The position numbers and the translations under genes were made by a program. Below the pieces are notes generated by a model, which saw only the letters and a program-made list of their open reading frames with translations, did not search any database and was not told the origin of the DNA. This document shows, in pieces, positions 5,928 through 11,800 of a stretch of 11,800 bases of DNA. How positions within the stretch are numbered: the first letter of the stretch is position 1; every line of letters starts with the position of its first letter. This stretch comes from Mariniphaga sp. (GTDB lineage: Bacteria > Bacteroidota > Bacteroidia > Bacteroidales > Prolixibacteraceae): contig JANYLE010000437.1 of NCBI GenBank assembly GCA_025363795.1, positions 1 to 11,800 of the forward strand, in the 5' to 3' direction.

Positions 5928-7937
5928 TTATGGAATTATCTCCAGAATTGAATGAATTGGAAGATTAGTGACGATCACTTTAGATACCCCGTTCTGAAAA
6001 TCAAATTTCAACTCCTGACCCTCCGGTTGCAATACAATTCTGGCTGGTTTCTTAATTGTTCTAATACTAACTTTCAAGTCTTTAAGTGCAGGAATCTCAT
6101 CATAACCTACTGCTGACGGATTTGTATGTTCCCCGGCTATATTTACCAAATTCACATACATCCTATTATTTAATTGATTTACAGCTACGTGAACCAAATG
6201 GGATCCGCTGACCTTAACCACCTGGTCTGTAAATAGTTTTGTGATTAAGTCACTGATAAAATCGCGAAGAACCGGAGATTTATAATCGATATAATTCGAG
6301 CCGGCGTTAAAATAAACCCCTGCAATCTTTCCATTTCCGAAATCATTCACGGAGGCGGCGATCAACTTTCCTTTGTCCCTGAAATCACTTCCGGTATAAA
6401 AGTTAGCCACCGGTTTTGTACCAGGCTGCAATTCGACCGAAAGCAGCGAAGATCGGATAGCTCCGATCTTGTCAGAGGTTGCAATAAAAGCCTGATCTTC
6501 TTTAATATCTCCCAATGATTTGATTCCAAGCTCCTTTTCGAATAACTTGGCAGTTTCTGTTCCCATAATCAATAGGTTTCCGCCATCTCTTGCATATCGC
6601 TTCAATTCGTCAATAAAAGTAGGTTCCAGATAATCACATTCGGGAATAATAATCATTGGATACTGTTCCATCTTACCGCGAAGGTGATGCTCCATTAAGA
6701 TCTCGGCAGGATGCTGTCCATCCAGCACCAGATTCAAAGCGCCCTGCAATTTTAAAGTTGAATAGGAGTATGGAATCGGGGCATTTTTCTGATATGAGGC
6801 TGTTGGATAAAGTAATGCTATCTGAGGAATCGCCTTTGCCTTATGACAGAATTGCTGCCGTGCACGGCAAAAGGTGGCGATCTCCGAAAGGGTTGTTGCC
6901 AGCCAGGGCTTGATGGATAAATCGCGGTTCTGCTGGTAATAGAATTGAACCCCGCCTCCCATCGCCATGATCTGCGCTGCTTCCTGTTCCAGCTGGACCG
7001 AGGATTTCACGTTCATGGGCATCTTTCCGCCGTTCCACGAAAAACCCCAGGCCATCAAATCCCATGGTTTCCCTTGCGGAGCGAGACATCTGGCTTCGAA
7101 AGCCGAGCGGTAAACTCCGTTTTGCGGGGTTACATCTCCTGACAAATAATCAACATCTGCAGTTACTTTTTCGGGCATCAGCGATGAATATGCCCAATTG
7201 CTTGTAATCTGAAATGCCGGATTGTATTGATGAATGGCATCGATATATTTTTTCAAATGTTCGCGAAACAAGCTCCGCGTATATTCCATAAATTCAGGAT
7301 AATACTTGTCGGATGACTTCTTAGGTATTTCAGTGATTCCGGTCTCTTTTGTAAACCGTTGCACAGACGCTTCGCCGTAATCGGGTTCAACAGCCCAGCA
7401 CTCACCATCGATCCAAGCTCCGTCGACGCCGTAATCGCTTAATTCTTTGAGCTGAGGAATCATATAAATATCAAGGTAAGGGCTAAAAAATGAAGTTTTT
7501 TGGATGCTTCGTTCTCCATTTGCTTTGATTATTGCCCAATCGGGATGTTCACTGACAACTTTGCCATCCCAGACACCCGAGAAGTGCATAAAAAGCGCCA
7601 CCTTATTCTTTTCGGTTATTTCGCGAAAAAGTTTAAGCGGGTCTTTTTCGAAACCTTTAACATGAAAACCCACCTTGGTCGGATAGCTGGATATCCCGGG
7701 GTGACCTTTGCAATCGATCTGGATAAAATCGGGTTTTACTTTGGTCAGGAATGTGTCAACCATTTCGGGCGTAAGCGTTTTGCCGGCATCCGTAATATCC
7801 TCACTGGCATGCAAATCGAAGTGAACACCAAAAAAACAGTCAGCTCTTTTTAGTTTTTCTTTCGGTTTTTCAGTTTGGGAATTGGCAGAAAAGCTTGTGA
7901 ATACAAGCAGGAAAAGAAAGGTCAGTAGTTTATTCAT
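5928..7937 (-). CDS. exported glycosidase-like protein (TIM barrel plus GH42-type trimerisation-like domain)
   Basis: This 669-residue protein is probably secreted to the periplasm or surface. The signal peptide MNKLLTFLFLLVFTSFSANS is probably cut before Gln21. A TIM-barrel region (about 35-365) contains FGVHFDLHA (36-44), DFIQIDCKGHPG (70-81), VALFMHFSGVWDG (113-125), HPDWAIIKANGE (131-142) and YGVDGAWIDGECW (169-181). Asp177 is the natural nucleophile candidate by analogy with WFDG-type motifs of GH29 and the hypothetical glycosyl hydrolase 6 (GHL6) group. A second domain (about 368-470) with ALLYPTASYQ and MIIIPECDYLEP resembles the GH42 trimerisation/ThuA-like fold. A beta-sandwich tail (about 575-669) contains LVHVAVNQLNNRMYVNLVN. 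I cannot name the substrate or a confirmed CAZy family. It is flanked by the propeller and oxidoreductase genes on the same strand and preceded by a strong inverted repeat. Confidence 0.8.
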   Translation of the reverse strand: MNKLLTFLFLLVFTSFSANSQTEKPKEKLKRADCFFGVHFDLHASEDITDAGKTLTPEMVDTFLTKVKPDFIQIDCKGHPGISSYPTKVGFHVKGFEKDPLKLFREITEKNKVALFMHFSGVWDGKVVSEHPDWAIIKANGERSIQKTSFFSPYLDIYMIPQLKELSDYGVDGAWIDGECWAVEPDYGEASVQRFTKETGITEIPKKSSDKYYPEFMEYTRSLFREHLKKYIDAIHQYNPAFQITSNWAYSSLMPEKVTADVDYLSGDVTPQNGVYRSAFEARCLAPQGKPWDLMAWGFSWNGGKMPMNVKSSVQLEQEAAQIMAMGGGVQFYYQQNRDLSIKPWLATTLSEIATFCRARQQFCHKAKAIPQIALLYPTASYQKNAPIPYSYSTLKLQGALNLVLDGQHPAEILMEHHLRGKMEQYPMIIIPECDYLEPTFIDELKRYARDGGNLLIMGTETAKLFEKELGIKSLGDIKEDQAFIATSDKIGAIRSSLLSVELQPGTKPVANFYTGSDFRDKGKLIAASVNDFGNGKIAGVYFNAGSNYIDYKSPVLRDFISDLITKLFTDQVVKVSGSHLVHVAVNQLNNRMYVNLVNIAGEHTNPSAVGYDEIPALKDLKVSIRTIKKPARIVLQPEGQELKFDFQNGVSKVIVTNLPIHSILEIIP

Positions 7938-7953
7938 AATGTGATTATTGTAT

Positions 7954-7998
7954 AAATGCTTATTTTCAACCCGTATTGAAGGCTAAAAATAAGCATTT
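7954..7998. repeat. perfect 13-bp inverted repeat upstream of the glycosidase-like gene
   Basis: The arms AAATGCTTATTTT (7954-7966) and AAAATAAGCATTT (7986-7998) are exact complements with a 19-base spacer. The nearer arm ends 16 bases before the minus-strand ATG at 7937. It can act as a two-half-site operator for a dimeric regulator. In the mRNA leader it could instead be a hairpin, with CAA/TTG closing the loop, that affects ribosome access. The right arm overlaps the shared block at 7981-8006. Confidence 0.7.
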
Positions 7999-8006
7999 TA
8001 TATTCC
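7981..8006 (-). repeat. shared upstream block, copy 2 (before glycosidase-like gene)
   Basis: The plus strand reads GGCTAAAAAT, then AAGCATTTTA, then TATTCC. It aligns with 5868-5890 over nearly its whole length, including an identical 10-mer at one end and TATTCC at the other. It lies 44 bases before the start codon and overlaps the right arm of the inverted repeat. Confidence 0.4.
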
Positions 8007-8089
8007 TAAAGGAAAAGAAAAATGTGTCAATGTCCTGAAAATCGAAATTGTGAATTTAGATCATGGGACTTAAGTTCCGCATCTGGATT

Positions 8090-9331
8090 TTAGTTCTTAA
8101 TATCATAAACCATCAATGCATTGTTGTGCCTGATGTACAATTTTTTATCGGCAATCACCGGATGTGCCCAATGCTGGTCTGCTCCCAAAGGCACTTTAAA
8201 TTTGCTAAGGATACGGAATTGATCCGGAGTACCTTCCGCAAGTGCCATTTCTCCATCCTTTTCGGCATAGCAATAGAAATGTCCATCTGCATAAATAACA
8301 GGACCACCACCCAACTCTTTGGCGATATATTTGGTCAGCCCTGTTTTCATATCAATGCAGAACCATTTCGGTTGCAGATAGGCTCCGCCATAAACGAAAC
8401 CGTCTTTCAATATAAAAGCACCCATCAGATTGGTAAATTCCCTGTTTCGCCACACAATTTCCGCCTTTTTCCCGTCTGGCGAAAGTTTCAGCAATACCAA
8501 TCCTGAACTGTCTTTCCGCGAAGCGCTTGATATCAGAAGTTTACCATCGGAATAAACCGGAGTATTGGCATGAATCTTATTGTCCTGAAACTGGTGAATG
8601 CGCCAGTACATTTCTCCGGTATCGGCATCCAACCCGATAATTGAAGTTGCAGTCAGGTTCACAAGCAAACGGTGACCGTTGTGGTTAATTAATATAGGTG
8701 AACTGTAAGTTGCCGGTTCGCGGTAACCCGGACTCGACCAGATTTTCTTTCCCGTGAAGCGGTTCATCGCCACCATGTTGTTTACTTTTCCGCCCGGCGT
8801 ACAATACAACCTGTCTCCTTCGATCAAAACCGATTCTGAGAAACCAAATTGGACCGAATCAGCCTGTAAATCCTTAAAAAAGTCGACACTCCAAACTGAT
8901 TCACCGTTTTGGGCTTTCATGCAATGAATACTTCCATTTCCGCTCTCCACGTAAATCAGATCGTCAACCACTATCGGGGTGGAACGCGCGCCTGGAAAAA
9001 TTGTCGTCCAGTCATTACCATAGCTTTTTTTCCAAAGCAATTTGCCTTTGGTGTCGAATGAAAAAAGAAAACCTTCAGATTTAAGCGTATCGGGAATACC
9101 CGTAACAAAAACCCGATCCTTCGACACAGCTGCACTTCCCTGCCCTATTCCGAGCCCTTCGAATGACCAGACCATTTTAGGACCTTCGGAAGGCCACACA
9201 TTCAGTAAATTTGTTTCGGTATAAACACCATCCCGATTTGGGCCACGCCATTGGGACTGAGCTGATAATGTCTCACCTACTGAAATTATTACGACAAGGC
9301 AAACAAAAAATACGAATCGCTTCAAGTTCAT
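8090..9331 (-). CDS. exported PQQ-like beta-propeller repeat protein
   Basis: This 413-residue protein has a signal peptide, a hydrophobic core FVFFVCLVVIISVG (6-19) and probable cleavage after SAQ (25) or SA (24). The mature start carries QWRGPNRDGVY (27-37), a hallmark of secreted propeller proteins common in Planctomycetota and Bacteroidota. PQQ-like/BamB-type blades are visible as repeated strand-turn units such as LFSFDTKGKLLWKK (89-102), IHCMKAQNGESVWSVD (135-150), MVAMNRFTGKKIW (186-198), IIGLDADTGEMYWR (231-244) and FCIDMKTG (324-331), giving roughly seven blades. I see no dehydrogenase-type extension or Cys-Cys pair, so a PQQ enzyme is not supported; scaffold or ligand binding is equally possible. 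It is the first gene of the three-gene minus-strand set, with 152 bases before the next gene, and is divergent from the DUF1801 gene. Confidence 0.88.
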   Translation of the reverse strand: MNLKRFVFFVCLVVIISVGETLSAQSQWRGPNRDGVYTETNLLNVWPSEGPKMVWSFEGLGIGQGSAAVSKDRVFVTGIPDTLKSEGFLFSFDTKGKLLWKKSYGNDWTTIFPGARSTPIVVDDLIYVESGNGSIHCMKAQNGESVWSVDFFKDLQADSVQFGFSESVLIEGDRLYCTPGGKVNNMVAMNRFTGKKIWSSPGYREPATYSSPILINHNGHRLLVNLTATSIIGLDADTGEMYWRIHQFQDNKIHANTPVYSDGKLLISSASRKDSSGLVLLKLSPDGKKAEIVWRNREFTNLMGAFILKDGFVYGGAYLQPKWFCIDMKTGLTKYIAKELGGGPVIYADGHFYCYAEKDGEMALAEGTPDQFRILSKFKVPLGADQHWAHPVIADKKLYIRHNNALMVYDIKN

Positions 9332-9433
9332 TTTCTACGGTTTAAAAATTTGGGTTGATCAACAATTTGCTGCGATAATAGGCAATTCATTACGATAAAT
9401 CAACATCCAACAAAAAAAATAGCTAATCCCGTC

Positions 9434-9462
9434 TTGTATCACCAATCTGCTGCCTACTTTTA
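9434..9462 (+). promoter_or_regulatory. possible promoter of the DUF1801/GH43 pair
   Basis: TTG (9434-9436) is followed after 18 bases by TACTTTTA (9455-9462), a one-mismatch TAnnTTTG. The spacing fits the Bacteroidota sigma factor, and a leader of a dozen or so bases would remain before the ATG at 9481. This rests on motif match only. Confidence 0.35.
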
Positions 9463-9480
9463 TTCCAAAGAAAAACAGCG

Positions 9481-9834
9481 ATGAATGCAGAGCTTGAAAA
9501 CTATTATCTAAAACAAAATGAACCTTTTAGGGGATCTTTATTCGCATTAAAGCAAATCATCATGGGTGTCAGCGATCTCATAACGCATGAGCGAAAATAC
9601 CAGATTCCGTTTTTTTGTTACCAAGGAAAGAAGATAGGGTTTCTCTGGATGAACCGGAAGAAACTGATTTTAGGTTTTGTTACCGACAAAAGCATTCTCC
9701 CCCAAGAGGCAGGGATAAGACAAAAAGACAAGATGGAAATGATACAGATTGACCCGACTGCAGATCTTCCGAAGGAACTGATTGTGTCAAAACTTCAGGA
9801 TCTGATTGGCAAGTATGAAAAAAATCAGAAGTAA
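9481..9834 (+). CDS. DUF1801 (YdhG-like) domain protein
   Basis: This small soluble protein of 117 residues has no signal peptide and is filled by one DUF1801 domain, which has an alpha-beta fold related to the YjbR/CyaY group. Visible family features are the N-terminal helix around LENYYLKQ, the segment HERKYQIPFFCYQGKKIGFLW (36-56) in the position of the family's conserved substrate-like pocket strand, and IDPTADLPKELIVSKLQDLI (89-108) at the C-terminal helix. The biochemical function of the family is not established. It lies 52 bases before the GH43 gene on the same strand, so they may share a transcript, although a functional link is doubtful as such proteins occur in many contexts. The start ATG is preceded by AAAGAAAAACAGCG, an A-rich leader usual for this phylum. 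Confidence 0.82.
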   Translation: MNAELENYYLKQNEPFRGSLFALKQIIMGVSDLITHERKYQIPFFCYQGKKIGFLWMNRKKLILGFVTDKSILPQEAGIRQKDKMEMIQIDPTADLPKELIVSKLQDLIGKYEKNQK

Positions 9835-9886
9835 TCAAGAACGTTTCGTATTTTTATCGGCTCATCAAATCTGAAAAATAAATCTT

Positions 9887-10957
9887 ATGCTACGACTAAT
9901 ACTCCTCTTTTTGCTGACCGGAATAGTAACTTTAGGTTTTGCCCAAAAGCCCAATCCTGCAATGAAGAAAAAGAACCTCTCCGGAAATCCGATTTTCGAA
10001 GGATGGTATGCCGATCCGGAAGGAACCATATATGGTGATGAATATTGGGTTTACCCAACCTTATCAGATGTGTATGGCAATTACAAACCCATCGACGAAA
10101 ATTCGCTGACGCCACGTCAGAAACTGACCATCAACAAGGATTACCTCAAGCAAACCTACCTGGATGCATTTTCGTCAAAGGATCTGATCACCTGGACAAA
10201 ACATCCCAAAGTTCTGGATATCAAAGATATTTCATGGGCAGCCTTTGCCATTTGGGCACCGGCAACCATGCATGCCAACGGCAAATATTACCTGTTTTTC
10301 GGTGCAAACGACATTCAAAGCGACAAAGAATATGGCGGCATCGGAGTAGCCGTTTCAGACAAACCCGAAGGACCTTTTAAAGATGCCTTGGGAAAACCGT
10401 TGATCGGCGAGTTTCATAACGGAGCACAACCCATTGACCAGTTTGTTTTTCGAGATGACGACGGCCAGTTTTATATGTATTATGGGGGATGGCGCCATTG
10501 CAACATGGCCAAACTAAGCAGCGATTTACTGAGTATTGTCCCTTTTTCGGACGGAACAAGTTTCAAGGAGATCACGCCTGAAAAATACGTGGAAGGTCCG
10601 TTTATGATTAAGCGAAACGGAAAATACTACCTGATGTGGTCCGAAGGTGGATGGACAGGTCCTGATTACAGCGTAGCTTATGCCATGGCTAACTCACCTT
10701 ATGGTCCATTCAAACGTGTCGGGAAAATTCTTCAACAAGACCCGAAAGTTGCTACAGGTGCAGGCCATCATTCGGTCATCCATATCCCTGGAACGGATGA
10801 TTGGATCATTGTTTATCACCGGCGTCCCTTGGGCGAAACGAACGGCAATCATCGTGAAACCTGCATGGATCAGTTGATTTTTAATCCGGATGGAACCATT
10901 CAGCCTGTTAAAGTTACCTTTGAAGGGGTTGCTAAAAGAGTATTACCGAAAAAATAA
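9887..10957 (+). CDS. exported GH43 family glycosidase
   Basis: GH43 enzymes are inverting five-bladed propeller hydrolases, mainly beta-xylosidases, alpha-L-arabinofuranosidases and galactan-active enzymes. The 356-residue product starts with a signal peptide, MLRLILLFLLTGIVTLGFAQ, probably cut near residue 20. The catalytic set can be read: general base Asp43 in GWYADPEG (39-46), pKa-tuning Asp184 in GAQPIDQFVF (179-188) and general acid Glu236 in YVEGPFM (234-240). Supporting strands are WAPATMHANGKYYLFFG (123-139), KYYLMWSEGGW (246-256) and AGHHSV (292-297), whose His suits the central metal or substrate site. There is only the catalytic domain and no carbohydrate-binding module. Substrate cannot be assigned. 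It is the second plus-strand gene after DUF1801 and divergent from the propeller/glycosidase/oxidoreductase set, with which it may act on the same glycan. Confidence 0.93.
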   Translation: MLRLILLFLLTGIVTLGFAQKPNPAMKKKNLSGNPIFEGWYADPEGTIYGDEYWVYPTLSDVYGNYKPIDENSLTPRQKLTINKDYLKQTYLDAFSSKDLITWTKHPKVLDIKDISWAAFAIWAPATMHANGKYYLFFGANDIQSDKEYGGIGVAVSDKPEGPFKDALGKPLIGEFHNGAQPIDQFVFRDDDGQFYMYYGGWRHCNMAKLSSDLLSIVPFSDGTSFKEITPEKYVEGPFMIKRNGKYYLMWSEGGWTGPDYSVAYAMANSPYGPFKRVGKILQQDPKVATGAGHHSVIHIPGTDDWIIVYHRRPLGETNGNHRETCMDQLIFNPDGTIQPVKVTFEGVAKRVLPKK

Positions 10958-10988
10958 CGAATTACAGCGGGTGTTAGGCGCTGGCTTC

Positions 10989-11012
10989 TGGCTGCAAATA
11001 GCCAAAACGGCT
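10989..11012 (+). terminator. weak hairpin after the GH43 gene
   Basis: TGGCT (10989-10993) can pair with AGCCA (11000-11004). Alternatively, AGCC (11000-11003) can pair with GGCT (11009-11012). The second hairpin is followed by TAATATT only, not a real U-run. It is a weak terminator candidate and the only one seen between the GH43 and thioesterase genes. Confidence 0.25.
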
Positions 11013-11063
11013 TAATATTGATCAGAAATGAGTTTCAGAAATTAAAGGTGCATTGAAAAGCGC

Positions 11064-11084
11064 CCGATAAATTCAATTTATCGG
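11064..11084. repeat. perfect 10+1+10 bp inverted repeat upstream of the menaquinone genes
   Basis: CCGATAAATT (11064-11073) and AATTTATCGG (11075-11084) are exact complements around a single C. It lies 56 bases before the thioesterase start and just upstream of the possible -33 element. This suits an operator or activator site; it lacks a following T-run, so a terminator is unlikely. Confidence 0.65.
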
Positions 11085-11090
11085 ATAAAA

Positions 11091-11121
11091 TTGGTTGCTT
11101 CGCTGCATTTTTCTAATTTCA
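11091..11121 (+). promoter_or_regulatory. possible promoter of the thioesterase/isochorismate synthase genes
   Basis: TTG (11091-11093) is followed after 20 bases by TAATTTCA (11114-11121), which matches the first six positions of the TAATTTTG box seen before ssrA and rpe. About 19 bases then remain to the ATG at 11141. The match is imperfect. Confidence 0.3.
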
Positions 11122-11140
11122 CGCTCTTAAATTTATCCGG

Positions 11141-11578
11141 ATGATATTTCCCGAAATAACCGTAAATACTCCAATTGAGTTAATCAATCAATACGTCACA
11201 GACACCATGGTTGAAAACCTCGGAATCCGATTTACAGCCATTGGCGACGGATGGGTAGAGGCCACCATGCCAGTCGATCACCGAACTTCACGCCCCGGAG
11301 GATTGTTGCACGGAGGTGCCAACCTGGCGCTCGCCGAAACTGTTGCAGGACTTGGTTCCATGCTGACCATCGATAACAATGATTTCGATGTTCTCGGAAT
11401 TCAGGTCAGTGCCAACCACACAGGCGGAACGTCAAAAGGAACCGTTTTTGCCCGTGCCGAAATTGTACATTCCGGGATCCAGACACAGGTTTGGAATATT
11501 GAAATAAAAAGTGAAGCCGGAAAACTAATTTCGACTGCAAGAGTGACCAACATGATTGTAAAACGTAATGGAAAATAA
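11141..11578 (+). CDS. menI: PaaI-type hotdog thioesterase, probable 1,4-dihydroxy-2-naphthoyl-CoA hydrolase
   Basis: This 145-residue hotdog-fold acyl-CoA thioesterase is cytosolic. The helix motif LLHGGANLALAETVAGLGS (55-73) matches the YdiI/MenI/EntH group, with candidate catalytic Glu66 and His57 near the thioester. GIQVSANH (86-93) and the strand GTVFARAEIVHSG (100-112) complete the fold. PaaI-type enzymes act on several CoA thioesters, so the fold alone would not give the substrate. The assignment to DHNA-CoA hydrolysis, the step after MenB in menaquinone synthesis, rests on the next gene, a MenF-like chorismate enzyme that overlaps this one by 11 bases. The alternative is a general hydroxybenzoyl or phenylacetyl-type thioesterase. 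The start at ATG 11141 follows a perfect dyad and a possible promoter. Confidence 0.83.
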   Translation: MIFPEITVNTPIELINQYVTDTMVENLGIRFTAIGDGWVEATMPVDHRTSRPGGLLHGGANLALAETVAGLGSMLTIDNNDFDVLGIQVSANHTGGTSKGTVFARAEIVHSGIQTQVWNIEIKSEAGKLISTARVTNMIVKRNGK

Positions 11579-11800
11579 GACCAATTTAATTTCGGTTCTG
11601 GATCAACTCATTGAAAAACATATTGCTTTTGCCTGTTGGTTTAACCCGATGGATAATATCCTCGGGATTGTTGTTGGAAATTCATCAGATATTAAAGTAT
11701 TAGACCGCTTCGATCAGTTAAATGGCGAAGCCGGATTTGTTTTTGCACCGTTCAGAATCACTGATAAATACCCGGTTATTCTTCTGAAACCAGCCATTTA
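11568..11800 (+). CDS. menF: isochorismate synthase / chorismate-binding enzyme, N-terminal part, truncated by window end
   Basis: This frame opens at ATG 11568, inside the end of the thioesterase gene (11-base overlap), and stays open for 77 residues to the window end. It begins MENKTNLISVLDQLIEKH. Recognisable family features are the early FACWFNP (22-28) and the segment GFVFAPFRITDKYPVILLKP (56-75), which matches the N-terminal FAPF-x-x-x-DKYPI-type block of Bacteroidota isochorismate synthases. The catalytic chorismate-binding domain lies beyond the window. Isochorismate synthase converts chorismate to isochorismate, the first committed menaquinone step. The overlap with the thioesterase suggests translational coupling and a men operon continuing to the right. 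A different chorismate-using enzyme, such as a siderophore-type isochorismate synthase, is less likely. Confidence 0.78.
   Translation, partial: MENKTNLISVLDQLIEKHIAFACWFNPMDNILGIVVGNSSDIKVLDRFDQLNGEAGFVFAPFRITDKYPVILLKPAI

Noticed and set aside
6656..7142. Plus- and minus-strand short frames inside the glycosidase-like gene
   Set aside because: They are frame shadows of a long, well-supported coding region and show no family features.
8049..8082. GGGACTTAAGTTCC near-palindrome downstream of the propeller gene as a terminator
   Set aside because: There is no loop and no adjacent U-run in the minus direction; an imperfect palindrome only.
8063..8506. 147-residue plus-strand frame
   Set aside because: It is antisense to the propeller gene, whose signal peptide and blade repeats clearly mark the true strand.
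1..11800. CRISPR arrays, insertion sequences, defence genes, SusC/SusD pair
   Set aside because: I looked for direct repeat arrays, transposase-like frames with terminal repeats, and TonB-dependent transporter genes; none is visible.

Overview
The window looks like chromosomal DNA of a member of the Bacteroidota, probably order Bacteroidales/Marinilabiliales; this is an inference. The support is as follows. Leaders before start codons are A/T-rich, without clear Shine-Dalgarno sequences. Two exact TAnnTTTG-type -7 promoter boxes (both TAATTTTG) precede ssrA and rpe. Exported proteins have signal peptides ending before Gln or Lys. The tmRNA tag is GENNFALAA, and the protein families present are typical of the phylum.

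Left housekeeping part (1-4357). The first 131 bases, read on the minus strand, are the 5' third of a transfer-messenger RNA (ssrA), cut by the window edge just after its tag stop codon. Upstream of it on the same strand is rpe (ribulose-phosphate 3-epimerase). Divergent from rpe is a compact plus-strand run: a RicT/YaaT-like PSP1-domain protein, the tRNA uridine-34 hydroxylase TrhO, and a tRNA-dihydrouridine synthase that starts one base after the trhO stop. This run looks like an RNA-maturation/tRNA-modification operon. It ends at a long imperfect hairpin (4363-4400) that can serve as a two-way terminator, because the next gene converges on it.

Middle accessory part (4423-10957). Three minus-strand genes lie in a row, transcribed from 9331 down to 4423: an exported PQQ-like beta-propeller protein, a large exported glycosidase-like protein of unassigned specificity, and a Tat-exported Gfo/Idh/MocA oxidoreductase. 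Divergent from them are a small DUF1801 protein and an exported GH43 glycosidase. Together they look like a small extracytoplasmic carbohydrate-processing locus with no SusC/SusD pair in view. A perfect 13-bp inverted repeat lies directly upstream of the glycosidase-like gene. A related sequence block recurs upstream of the oxidoreductase gene, which hints at shared control.

Right part (10958-11800). A perfect 10+1+10 bp dyad and a possible promoter precede a PaaI-type hotdog thioesterase, which overlaps the start of a chorismate-utilising enzyme (isochorismate synthase, MenF-like) cut by the window end. This pair is most likely the start of a menaquinone operon, which would make the thioesterase a DHNA-CoA hydrolase (MenI).

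No stretch over 300 bases lacks a gene. The longest gap is the rpe/ricT divergent region (862-1132); apart from the rpe promoter, a small leader hairpin and an AT-rich inverted repeat, I see nothing in it. I found no insertion sequences, CRISPR arrays, tRNAs or rRNAs. No clearly new multi-gene system is evident. The most useful less obvious items are the truncated ssrA, the inverted repeat before the glycosidase-like gene, and the uncharacterised carbohydrate trio.
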